From Ornithomonoglobus_A sp045649025 (GTDB taxonomy: Bacteria; Bacillota; Clostridia; UBA1381), in assembly GCA_045649025.1 (NCBI GenBank), contig JAZRPB010000030.1, forward strand, positions 1-36,681: DNA of 36,681 nucleotides. Direction: 5' to 3'. This document shows positions 1-6,595 of the stretch, piece after piece. The position numbers and the translations under genes were made by a program. The notes beneath the pieces are model-generated. The model searched no databases and had not been told where the DNA came from. It saw nothing but the letters and a program-made list of their open reading frames with translations. Each line of letters starts with the position of its first letter. The first letter of the stretch is position 1.

Positions 1-58
1 GCAAAACCGACCTACCGGATTTCGAATCCGGACCCTTCAACCACTTGGGTACATCTCC
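1..58 (-). tRNA. tRNA-Ser(CGA), 5' part, cut by the window edge
   Basis: Read on the minus strand from 58 downward, the sequence begins GGAGATG (acceptor arm), then TA, a D-stem CCC/GGG around AAGTGGTTGAA, and an anticodon stem CCGGA/TCCGG that pairs perfectly around loop TTCGAAA. The anticodon is CGA, so this tRNA reads UCG serine codons. The start of the long class II variable arm (GGTAGG...) is present. The variable arm, T arm and acceptor 3' strand lie outside the window, so completeness cannot be judged. Two degenerate relatives follow it at 170-281 and 390-480. Confidence 0.75.
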
Positions 59-169
59 AGATATGTTTGAACTCCGATTTGGCGGAGAAAAAACTGAGCA
101 AATTATTAAATTTTGTTAGAAAAATGTTAGAAATGGCTAGAAAAACCGCTAGATAAGGGTATAAAAACA

Positions 170-281
170 AGGTTTGAACCTCGCTTAAATCCGCACGGTT
201 AAGCCATTTGTAGGGGTACAGTTACAGTGTAACCGAGGGGATTTCGAGTCAGCCCCGTTATGACCACTTCGATACCTGTCC
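170..281 (-). pseudogene. Degenerate tRNA-Ser(CGA)-like copy
   Basis: On the minus strand from 281 this reads GGACAGG, TA, a D-arm with AAGTGGTCATAA, and an anticodon loop CTCGAAA like that of the intact serine tRNA at 1-58. The anticodon stem (GCTGA against TCCCC) has two mismatches, and I could not fold a clean variable arm or acceptor helix; a weak T-arm-like GGTTCAAACC lies near 170-179. Its upstream flank (about 282-400) matches the flank of the first tRNA, for example ATATGTT followed by CTCCG and later GCTAGATAAGGG. I read it as a decayed duplicate of the tRNA unit rather than a working tRNA. The exact 3' limit is uncertain. Confidence 0.45.
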
Positions 282-389
282 GTGTATATGTTAGTGCTCC
301 GTTTTGATAGAGCAAAAAACAAGCAAATATAGAATTGTCTGGGTTTTGGTTAGAAAAACTGCTAGATAAGGGGGTATTGGGTGATTTGT

Positions 390-480
390 AAAATCGCTCA
401 AACCCGCACCGTTAAGCCATTTGTGAGGTTTTATCTACCATCCCGCCGAGGTAATTTTGAGGGCAGACGCTTTAACTACC
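390..480 (-). pseudogene. Second degenerate tRNA-Ser/Leu-like copy, D-arm deleted
   Basis: On the minus strand this copy begins CATATCTGG, as the intact tRNA unit at 1-58 does, but most of the D-arm is missing. The anticodon region is CCCTCAAAATTACCTCGG, sharing the CCTCGG that follows the anticodon in the copy at 170-281. Further on it has TTAACGGTGCGGG where that copy has TTAACCGTGCGG. No cloverleaf can be drawn. With the other two it forms three diverged tandem units spaced about 200-225 bp apart. Confidence 0.35.
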
Positions 481-580
481 AGATATGTTAAATGCTGGAT
501 TTTCATCTGCAAAATAATCCAAATAATGGATGATTCCAATTCAGCTAAAACCTGTACACGTGATTTAAAAGACAACTAAA

Positions 581-781
581 TCACCAAAAAATTCTATCAT
601 AAATATTGATTTTTGTCAAGGCATATTTGTATTTATTTTTGATTTTTAGTGATTGATAAAGTAAATCCTCGCTTTCTTCATACGTTTTAATGTTGATTTC
701 TTCTACTTTGTCAGATTGTCCGAGAATTTTGAAAAAGTAAAGTTGCTTTTTTATGTATTTTTTAATTTGAGAATAAATCAA
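581..781 (-). CDS. Possible small hypothetical protein (66 aa), doubtful
   Basis: An open frame of 66 codons on the minus strand begins with TTG and has no recognisable ribosome binding site upstream. The product is rich in Lys, Ile and Tyr, has no membrane segment or motif I recognise, and lies in the A+T-rich stretch next to decayed tRNA copies. It may be a chance frame or the remnant of a longer gene. It matches no family I know. Confidence 0.2.
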   Translation of the reverse strand: MIYSQIKKYIKKQLYFFKILGQSDKVEEINIKTYEESEDLLYQSLKIKNKYKYALTKINIYDRIFW

Positions 782-801
782 TGAAGCTGCGAGTTGCTTG
801 C

Positions 802-818
802 GTATTCTAGGAGAATAC
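802..818. repeat. Short inverted repeat upstream of the SPFH gene promoter
   Basis: GTATTCT (802-808) and AGAATAC (812-818) form a perfect 7-bp inverted repeat around AGG. It lies about 48 bp upstream of the -35 element at 866. It could be an operator half-site pair or a chance palindrome. The rest of 782-865 shows no gene; a short direct repeat ATCGA occurs at about 833 and 843. Confidence 0.3.
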
Positions 819-865
819 AGGGGTGTGACTAAATCGACAGATATCGAGGAGAGAAGATAAACCTC

Positions 866-895
866 TTGACAAGCATTGTGTTATTCTGTTATACT
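866..895 (+). promoter_or_regulatory. Sigma-A type promoter for the SPFH gene
   Basis: TTGACA at 866-871 is a perfect -35 box. After an 18-bp spacer comes TATACT at 890-895, a five-of-six match to the -10 consensus. Transcription should begin near 902, leaving a leader of about 70 nt before the start codon at 975. Confidence 0.8.
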
Positions 896-974
896 ATAGA
901 TGAGAAATGTAGAAAATATTAGTGTCCTTTTCTACATAATATAAATAAGATATCTTAAATTGGAGGTAGAAATC

Positions 975-1898
975 ATGGGATTTTTTATAGTATTTTTTTT
1001 AGTTATAATTGCAATTGTAATAATACCAAACATTAAAATTGTTCCTCAAGCCCATGAATTTGTTATTGAGTTTTTAGGAAAGTATAAGACAACATGGTCC
1101 GCAGGAATTCATGTCAAGGTGCCGTTTATAGAGAGAATTTCAAAAAGGGTTACACTACAAGAACAAGTACTTGACTCGCCCCCGCAGCCGGTAATTACAA
1201 AAGATAATGTTACTATGCAGATAGATACTGTAATCTATTATGCAATTTATGATGCGAAGCTGTATGCTTACGGTGCGGTTAATCCTATCTCTGCTTTATC
1301 AAATTTAGCAGCAACAACCTTGAGAAATATTGTTGGTGAATTGGAACTTGATGGTACACTCACATCACGAGACACAATTAATGGGAAGATGACGTCTATA
1401 TTGGATGAGGCGACAGATAAATGGGGAATTAAGGTAAGCAGAGTTGAATTGAAAAATATTATCCCACCAGCAGAAATTCAAAATGCAATGGAAAAGCAGA
1501 TGAAGGCAGAACGTGACAGGAGAGAAACTATGCTTCAGGCTGAGGGGCATAAAGCGGCGGCTATAACTCGTGCAGAAGGAGACAAGCAAGCGATGATACT
1601 TGCAGCCGAAGGTGAAAGAGATGCAAGAATTGCAAGGGCTGAGGGTGAAGCAAAAGCAATTTATTTATCTAAAAAGGCAGAGGCAGATGGTCTTGCGGCT
1701 CTAAAAGAAGCGGGTGTGGATGCTGCAGTTCTTGAACTAAAAAAATATGAAGCTTTGGTTGCTATGTCTGATGGAAAAGCTGCAAAGATAATAGTTCCCA
1801 CTGATGCGGTTGAAATGACAAAATCTAACGTAGTCTTTTCGGAAACTACGGGCTTGGGAGATAAAACTGACCCTGACAATACTCAAAATCATAGTTAA
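975..1898 (+). CDS. SPFH/band-7 membrane protein (stomatin/paraslipin-like)
   Basis: The 307-residue product belongs to the stomatin/prohibitin/flotillin/HflK-C superfamily, membrane-anchored scaffolds that oligomerise in lipid domains. Residues 2-17 form one strongly hydrophobic N-terminal anchor. The SPFH core follows, with VPFIERI and VTKDNV-like blocks typical of paraslipins. From about 180 to 235 there is an Ala/Glu-rich helical tract with repeated AEG units (QAEGH, RAEGD, AAEGE, RAEGE) expected to form coiled coil. I chose ATG 975 because GGAGG at 962-966 is 8 nt upstream; a TTG at 960 would overlap that site. No NfeD-like partner, often next to such genes, is visible. The gene is monocistronic, with its own promoter and terminator. 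Its specific client or role is unknown. Confidence 0.9.
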   Translation: MGFFIVFFLVIIAIVIIPNIKIVPQAHEFVIEFLGKYKTTWSAGIHVKVPFIERISKRVTLQEQVLDSPPQPVITKDNVTMQIDTVIYYAIYDAKLYAYGAVNPISALSNLAATTLRNIVGELELDGTLTSRDTINGKMTSILDEATDKWGIKVSRVELKNIIPPAEIQNAMEKQMKAERDRRETMLQAEGHKAAAITRAEGDKQAMILAAEGERDARIARAEGEAKAIYLSKKAEADGLAALKEAGVDAAVLELKKYEALVAMSDGKAAKIIVPTDAVEMTKSNVVFSETTGLGDKTDPDNTQNHS

Positions 1899-1901
1899 AC
1901 A

Positions 1902-1936
1902 AAAAACACTTATAGGAAAATCCTATAAGTGTTTTT
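1902..1936. terminator. Bidirectional rho-independent terminator
   Basis: A perfect 16-bp stem, 1902-1917 pairing with 1921-1936, closes an AAA loop. The arms begin with A-run and end in T-run, so the hairpin ends in U-tract on either strand. It lies just after the SPFH stop codon and just after the 3' end of the minus-strand tRNA-Leu, so it can end both transcripts. Confidence 0.85.
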
Positions 1937-1937
1937 A

Positions 1938-2018
1938 TGCGGCTGAAAGGACTTGAACCTTCACGTCGGGGACACTAGATCCTAAGTCTAGCGCGTCTGC
2001 CAATTCCGCCACAGCCGC
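1938..2018 (-). tRNA. tRNA-Leu(UAG)
   Basis: On the minus strand the acceptor GCGGCTG pairs with CAGCCGC, followed by discriminator A. The D-arm has the leucine-type GGAATTGGCAGACGC. The anticodon stem CTAGA/TCTAG encloses CTTAGGA, so the anticodon is TAG. A long variable arm (GTGTCCCCGACGT) and T-arm GGTTCAAGTCC complete a class II tRNA. The terminal CCA is not encoded; the DNA continues with T then the A-run of the terminator. Confidence 0.95.
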
Positions 2019-2062
2019 ATATATTATATCGTTGAGAGCCATACCCTCAAACAACAAAAGTA

Positions 2063-2091
2063 ATTATAGCAGATAATTTATGTTTTGTCAA
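2063..2091 (-). promoter_or_regulatory. Perfect consensus promoter for tRNA-Leu
   Basis: On the minus strand TTGACA (2091-2086) and TATAAT (2068-2063) are both exact consensus, with a 17-bp spacer. This fits a strongly expressed tRNA whose 5' end is at 2018, about 45 bp downstream of the -10 box. Confidence 0.9.
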
Positions 2092-2214
2092 TACTTTTTT
2101 TCAAAAAAATATAATATTTTTTTACTTGAAGTTAATATATTTATTTTGAGTTATTATAATTGATTACTGTGGCTTATTAAATGAATTCAGATGAATTTAT
2201 GGTTTATGTTGTGC

Positions 2215-2243
2215 TTGACAAAAAATATGTATAGCGGTATAAT
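2215..2243 (+). promoter_or_regulatory. Perfect consensus promoter for nth
   Basis: TTGACA (2215-2220) and TATAAT (2238-2243) match consensus exactly with a 17-bp spacer. Because it lies downstream of the first in-frame ATG at 2191, the gene must start later, at TTG 2284. It may also drive the downstream export genes, since no terminator is visible between nth and 2933. Confidence 0.88.
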
Positions 2244-2283
2244 ATGTATAGTATATGAAGCATATAAAGAGGGGGATGTGGTT

Positions 2284-2919
2284 TTGAATAAAAAAGAAAG
2301 AGTATCACTTTTACTTGAGCTTATAGACAAAGCTTACCCTGAAGTCAAATGCTCATTAAACTACTCAAATTCCTTGGAAATGCTTATTGCCACGCAATTA
2401 AGCGCACAATGCACAGATGCACGTGTAAATATTGTTACGCAAGATTTATTTAACAGATATAAAACAGTTGATGATTATGCAAATGCAGATATAGCTGAGC
2501 TGCAGCAAATAATAAAATCGGTTGGGTTTTATAAAAATAAGGCAAAGAATATTATTGAGTGTTGCAAAAGACTTCGTGATGTGTATAATGGCAAAGTGCC
2601 CGATACAATGGAGGATTTAACCTCTCTTGCAGGTACCGGCAGAAAAACTGCAAATCTTGTTTTGGGTGATATATTCGGCAAAAGTGCGGTTGTGGTAGAC
2701 ACACATTGTATACGTTTATCTAACAGAATAGGCTTAACAAAGCAATCAGATCCCGTTAAAATAGAAATGGAGCTTAAAAAGATTATACCTCCCGACAGAC
2801 AACTTAAATTATGTCATCAATTTGTATATCACGGCAGGGCAATATGCAGTGCCAGAAAGCCAAAATGTGAGGTGTGTCCCATAAAAGAAGCCTGTAAAAT
2901 GGTCGGGGTAAAAAAATAG
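2284..2919 (+). CDS. nth: Endonuclease III (DNA glycosylase/AP lyase)
   Basis: This enzyme removes oxidised pyrimidines in base excision repair and cuts the resulting abasic site. The helix-hairpin-helix LAGTGRKTA (115-123) carries the catalytic lysine K121, and VDTH carries D139, matching E. coli K120 and D138. The C-terminus has the 4Fe-4S loop C188-X6-C195-X2-C198-X5-C204. I start at TTG 2284, 8 nt after a GGGGG at 2271-2275; this gives 211 residues, the usual family length. The ATG at 2191 lies upstream of the promoter and would add an unrelated leader. The next gene begins 13 nt later, so co-transcription with the export operon is possible though functionally unrelated. Confidence 0.96.
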   Translation: MNKKERVSLLLELIDKAYPEVKCSLNYSNSLEMLIATQLSAQCTDARVNIVTQDLFNRYKTVDDYANADIAELQQIIKSVGFYKNKAKNIIECCKRLRDVYNGKVPDTMEDLTSLAGTGRKTANLVLGDIFGKSAVVVDTHCIRLSNRIGLTKQSDPVKIEMELKKIIPPDRQLKLCHQFVYHGRAICSARKPKCEVCPIKEACKMVGVKK

Positions 2920-2932
2920 GGCGGAGATAGTA

Positions 2933-3397
2933 ATGAATAAAACATTAATCGAAAAGTATATAGAAGAAAATGGCGATTTTATTGCAACGCCTGTTGGTAC
3001 AAGTATGTGGCCGCTTTTAAGAAACAGGCGTGATACTGTATATCTTGTAAAATACGAAGGTAATTTAAAGAAATATGACCTGCCTATATACAAGCGTGCA
3101 ACAGGTGAGCAGGTGATGCACAGATGTATTGATATACTGCCTGACGGCTATGTGATGTGCGGTGATAATCAATGTGCCAAGGAATTTGGAGTAACGGACG
3201 AACAGATTATTGCGGTGGCAAAAGGAATATACCGTGATGAAAAATATATACCTTGTACAAGCTTTATGTATAAATGCTTTGTAAGAGTGTGGTGTTTAAA
3301 TTTAAGGTTAAGAGGTTATATTCTTATGCTTTTAAGACACACAAAAGCCTGGAAGGCAATAAATGAAGAGGTTTGGGGTAAGAAAGATAATGAGTAA
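2933..3397 (+). CDS. S24/S26-family (signal peptidase-like) serine protease
   Basis: The 154-residue protein has the signal-peptidase nucleophile motif GTSMWP with S24, then QVMHRC with H63, and the downstream box GYVMCGDN (72-79). Histidine in place of the bacterial general-base lysine is the SipW/eukaryotic-type arrangement. Unlike ordinary signal peptidases it has no N-terminal membrane helix; the only hydrophobic stretch lies near the C-terminus (about 115-137). GGAG at 2923-2926 precedes the ATG by 6 nt. Its end overlaps the TagG-like permease start (ATGAGTAA), implying translational coupling. The coupling suggests maturation of something linked to glycan export, but no substrate is visible; this is inference. 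Such small S26-like proteins are seen near polysaccharide and nucleotidyltransferase genes. Confidence 0.8.
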   Translation: MNKTLIEKYIEENGDFIATPVGTSMWPLLRNRRDTVYLVKYEGNLKKYDLPIYKRATGEQVMHRCIDILPDGYVMCGDNQCAKEFGVTDEQIIAVAKGIYRDEKYIPCTSFMYKCFVRVWCLNLRLRGYILMLLRHTKAWKAINEEVWGKKDNE

Positions 3398-4238
3398 ACA
3401 GGAATGGATTACAATTATTAAACCAAAAACCAGTGTTTTTGATTTAAATTTAAAGGAAGTATGGCAGTATCGTGATTTGATATATATGTTTTTAAAGCGT
3501 AATTTTACAAGCTCATACAAGCAGACTGTTTTAGGACCGCTGTGGTTTTTGATTACGCCGTTATTAACATCATCTATGTTTACTGTGGTATTTGGTCAAA
3601 TAGCAAAAATATCAACAGACGGCGTTCCGCAATTTCTTTTTTATTTAGCAGGAAACACCGCTTGGGGATATTTTTCTACGTGCCTGAATGCAACATCACA
3701 TACGTTTACTGCAAATGCACATATATTTAGCAGGGTGTATTATCCAAGGCTTGTTGCACCAATTACATCTGTTATATATGCTTTGCTATCCTTTGTAATT
3801 CAGTTGTTATTAATGCTTGTACTTATGGCGTTTTTTGTGTTTGCAAGAGGTGAGTTGGTGTATCCGAATTTGTGGATACTTTCAGTTCCGCTCTTGATAT
3901 TACAAATGGCACTGATGGGAATGGGGCTTGGAATTATAATATCCTCAATTACAACAAAATATCGTGATTTATCTATTCTTGTTAGCTTCGGTGTTCAGCT
4001 TTGGATGTATGCAACACCAATTGTTTATCCGCTTTCGCAAGTGCCTGATTTCTTGCAAAGTATTATAAGAATTAATCCGATGACTCCAATAGTAAATAAC
4101 TTCAAATATGCGTTTTTAGGGTGCGGCACTTTAGAAATTGGAAGCTGGATATATAGCTGGATATTCACAATTGTTGTTTTATTTTTGGGTACACTGTTAT
4201 TCTCAAAGGTTGAGAAAACATTTATAGATACAGTCTGA
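3390..4238 (+). CDS. ABC-2 type polysaccharide/teichoic acid export permease (TagG/Wzm-like)
   Basis: This is the membrane half of an ABC exporter that moves lipid-linked polysaccharide to the outer face. The 282-residue product has a cytoplasmic N-terminus with the family signature around LKRNF...SYKQTVLGPLWF, followed by about six hydrophobic helices. The first possible ATG is 3363 (GGAAGG upstream), but ATG 3390 gives the usual MSKxxW N-terminus of this family, so I prefer it; it overlaps the preceding gene by 8 nt. The ATPase partner follows after 29 nt. It is similar to permeases exporting teichoic acids, O-antigens and rhamnose-glucose polymers, so the cargo cannot be stated. Confidence 0.9.
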   Translation: MSKQEWITIIKPKTSVFDLNLKEVWQYRDLIYMFLKRNFTSSYKQTVLGPLWFLITPLLTSSMFTVVFGQIAKISTDGVPQFLFYLAGNTAWGYFSTCLNATSHTFTANAHIFSRVYYPRLVAPITSVIYALLSFVIQLLLMLVLMAFFVFARGELVYPNLWILSVPLLILQMALMGMGLGIIISSITTKYRDLSILVSFGVQLWMYATPIVYPLSQVPDFLQSIIRINPMTPIVNNFKYAFLGCGTLEIGSWIYSWIFTIVVLFLGTLLFSKVEKTFIDTV

Positions 4239-4267
4239 TATATGAAAGGATTAAGCGGCACTGAAAT

Positions 4268-5524
4268 ATGAGTGAAACTGTTATAAAATTAGAAAATGTA
4301 AAAAAGCAGTACAGGCTTGGTGTTATCGGCGGCGGAACTTTGCAGGGTGATATACAAAGCCTGTGGGCAAAACTACGAAAAAAGGATGATCCCAATTCAA
4401 TTATAGATTCAAAGGTGTATGCTAAAAACGAAAGGTTTTTAGCACTTGACGGTATCAATCTTGAGGTTAAAAGAGGGGATACGTTAGGTCTTATAGGGGG
4501 CAATGGTGCAGGTAAATCCACCACATTAAAGCTGCTTTCGAGAGTTACTGCACCAACTGAAGGTAAAATATACATAAATGGTAAAATTTCATCAATGCTT
4601 GAGGTTGGAACAGGCTTTCATGGTGAATTAACGGGCAGAGAAAATATATATATGAATGGTGCTATCCTTGGAATGAAGCGTTCCGAAATCAAGGAAAGAA
4701 TAGATGAAATTATTGAGTTCTCGGAATGTGAGCAATTTATTGATACACCTGTAAAAAGATATTCTTCGGGTATGTTTGTAAAGCTTGCATTTGCAGTTGC
4801 CGCACACCTTAACAGCGATATTTTGCTTATGGATGAGGTTTTGGCAGTTGGAGATATGAAGTTTCAAAAAAAGTGCATAGACAAGATGATATCTATTGCA
4901 AAATCAGGCAGAACTATAATATATGTAAGTCATAATATGTCAACAATTCGTCAGCTATGCAACAGATGTGCAGTTATGCAAAAGGGCAAAATTATATATG
5001 ACGGCGAGGTGGAAAAAGCAATAGATTTATACTTAAACAGTGCGAAAATGAAGCAAGAAACGCATATGGATTTCTCCAATGCAAGCCGTCCTAATTTTCT
5101 TACCGGAAAAGTACACTTTGAAACACTTGATGTGCTAGACAAAGAAAACTGCACGTATACAGATGGTGAAAAAATAAGAGTGCGTGTGCGTTTTAAGTCG
5201 CTAAAAGACATTGAAAAGCTATCTGTCAGAATGATGATACATAACGAGGATCAAACACCTATTGCAACTTGTGGATGTTACAACTTTATGAGCTGTATTG
5301 GGGGTGAAACCTACGAAAAGGAGTTTGAGTTTGATGTGGCACCGCTTTCGGGAGGGACATATAAAATACTTATGGTTGCATTTGAAACGGATGAGATTGG
5401 CAGCGTGATTGATGCAGATGCCGTATGGCCTGCACTTGTATTTGAAAAGGAAAAAAGCAGCACATTAAATTGGAAAAGCAGGCTCTTTGGTGATATTGAG
5501 CTTAACGATATGCAATTACTTTAA
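4268..5524 (+). CDS. ABC exporter ATPase with C-terminal Wzt-like glycan-binding domain (TagH/Wzt-like)
   Basis: This is the energy-coupling subunit of the exporter whose permease precedes it. Walker A GGNGAGKST lies at 77-85, the signature YSSGM at 165-169 and Walker B ILLMDE at 185-190. Residues 19-55 form an insertion before the Walker A strand. From about 265 to 418 there is a beta-rich domain like the C-terminal domain of Wzt proteins, which recognises the finished, end-capped glycan; a bare TagH would lack it. That suggests a polymer whose length is controlled by a terminal modification. The ribosome binding site is poor: the nearest AAAGGA (about 4245) is 17 nt from the ATG. Confidence 0.9.
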   Translation: MSETVIKLENVKKQYRLGVIGGGTLQGDIQSLWAKLRKKDDPNSIIDSKVYAKNERFLALDGINLEVKRGDTLGLIGGNGAGKSTTLKLLSRVTAPTEGKIYINGKISSMLEVGTGFHGELTGRENIYMNGAILGMKRSEIKERIDEIIEFSECEQFIDTPVKRYSSGMFVKLAFAVAAHLNSDILLMDEVLAVGDMKFQKKCIDKMISIAKSGRTIIYVSHNMSTIRQLCNRCAVMQKGKIIYDGEVEKAIDLYLNSAKMKQETHMDFSNASRPNFLTGKVHFETLDVLDKENCTYTDGEKIRVRVRFKSLKDIEKLSVRMMIHNEDQTPIATCGCYNFMSCIGGETYEKEFEFDVAPLSGGTYKILMVAFETDEIGSVIDADAVWPALVFEKEKSSTLNWKSRLFGDIELNDMQLL

Positions 5525-5542
5525 AAACAGGAGAAGAAAGAA

Positions 5543-6469
5543 ATGATTAGTATAGTTGTTCCTTGTTATAATGAGGAGAAGGCAATTCCTTTGTTTATTG
5601 AGGAAATAAAGAAAACAGAAGCTATAATAAAAGAGCGTTACCAAGAAGATGTAGAATATATATTTGTTGATGATGGCTCTAAAGATAAAACCTCACAAAT
5701 AATGAAAAAGTATTCTGATACAATAAAGTATATTATTTTATCAAGAAACTTTGGCAAGGAGGGTGCGATGTATGCCGGACTTGAAGCGGCAAAGGGTGAC
5801 TATGTTGCTGTTATGGATGTAGATTTACAGGATCCTCCGGAGTTGTTGTTGGAGATGTACGAGTGCGTAAAAAGCGGAAAATATGACTGTGCCGCTGCAA
5901 GACGCTGCACACGTGATGGTGAGCCTAAAATCAGGTCATTCTTTGCAAGACAATTCTATCGGCTTATAAATAAAATCTCTGAAGCTGATATTGTTGATGG
6001 TGCAAGAGATTACAGATTAATGTCGAGAAAAATGGTTGATGCAATTCTTTCTATGCGTGAATACAACAGATTTTCTAAAGGCATATTCGGATGGGTTGGC
6101 TTTAAAACAAAATGGATTTCATATAAAAATGTTGAGCGTGTGGCAGGTGAAACAAAATGGTCGTTCTGGAAGCTGCTTATCTATTCGCTTGAAGGTATTG
6201 TTGCATTCTCCACAATGCCACTGTCTATTGCAGCATATATAGGCTTAATACTATGTATTATAGCTATGATAATGATATGCGTTATTGTTGTAAAAACATT
6301 GGTGTTTGGTGACCCTGTTGCCGGTTATCCGTCGCTTATATGTGTTATTTTCCTGTTAAGTGGTGTACAACTGTTTTGTATGGGAATATTAAGTGAGTAT
6401 ATGTCAAAGCTGTATCTTGAAGCAAAGCAACGACCTGTATATATTATAACCGAATCTAATATATCATAA
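5543..6469 (+). CDS. Membrane-anchored family 2 glycosyltransferase (GtrB/DPM1-like)
   Basis: Enzymes of this type transfer a sugar from a nucleotide donor to undecaprenyl phosphate, giving a flippable lipid donor. The N-terminal GT-A domain starts MISIVVPCYNEE, has VDDGS and the acceptor motif MDVDLQDPPE, and continues to ETKWSFWKLL (about 205-216). Two membrane helices follow at about 230-255 and 265-290. Length (308) is normal for the family. GGAG is 9 nt upstream of the ATG. It is the last gene before the terminator at 6533. A periplasmic acceptor transferase (GtrC/GT39/GT-C) is not visible nearby, so its final use is unknown. Confidence 0.88.
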   Translation: MISIVVPCYNEEKAIPLFIEEIKKTEAIIKERYQEDVEYIFVDDGSKDKTSQIMKKYSDTIKYIILSRNFGKEGAMYAGLEAAKGDYVAVMDVDLQDPPELLLEMYECVKSGKYDCAAARRCTRDGEPKIRSFFARQFYRLINKISEADIVDGARDYRLMSRKMVDAILSMREYNRFSKGIFGWVGFKTKWISYKNVERVAGETKWSFWKLLIYSLEGIVAFSTMPLSIAAYIGLILCIIAMIMICVIVVKTLVFGDPVAGYPSLICVIFLLSGVQLFCMGILSEYMSKLYLEAKQRPVYIITESNIS

Positions 6470-6532
6470 AGAATATTTAAAAATGCTCTATTGTGTAATT
6501 TAAGCTTTCATCAAGATAAACTTAAAATAATA

Positions 6533-6580
6533 AGAAGAAGTCCTCGTATGAGGACTTCTTCTATATTGTTCTTTTTTTTT
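6533..6580. terminator. Rho-independent terminator between convergent genes
   Basis: A 13-bp perfect stem (6533-6545 with 6550-6562) closes a GTAT loop; a T-rich run (TTCTTTTTTTTC) follows a few bases later on the plus strand. It ends the export operon. The minus-strand gene ending at 6596 may use the same hairpin, though its T-tract on that strand is poorer. Confidence 0.8.
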
Positions 6581-6595
6581 CTTTAAAAATCCAAG

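Noticed and set aside
960..974. TTG at 960 as the start of the SPFH gene
   Set aside because: It overlaps the GGAGG ribosome binding site that serves ATG 975, and adds five residues before the hydrophobic anchor.
1365..1879. Long open frames antisense to the SPFH gene
   Set aside because: They lie opposite a clear coding region and have no motif or ribosome binding site.
2191..2283. ATG 2191 as the start of nth
   Set aside because: A perfect consensus promoter lies at 2215-2243, so the mRNA would begin after this codon.
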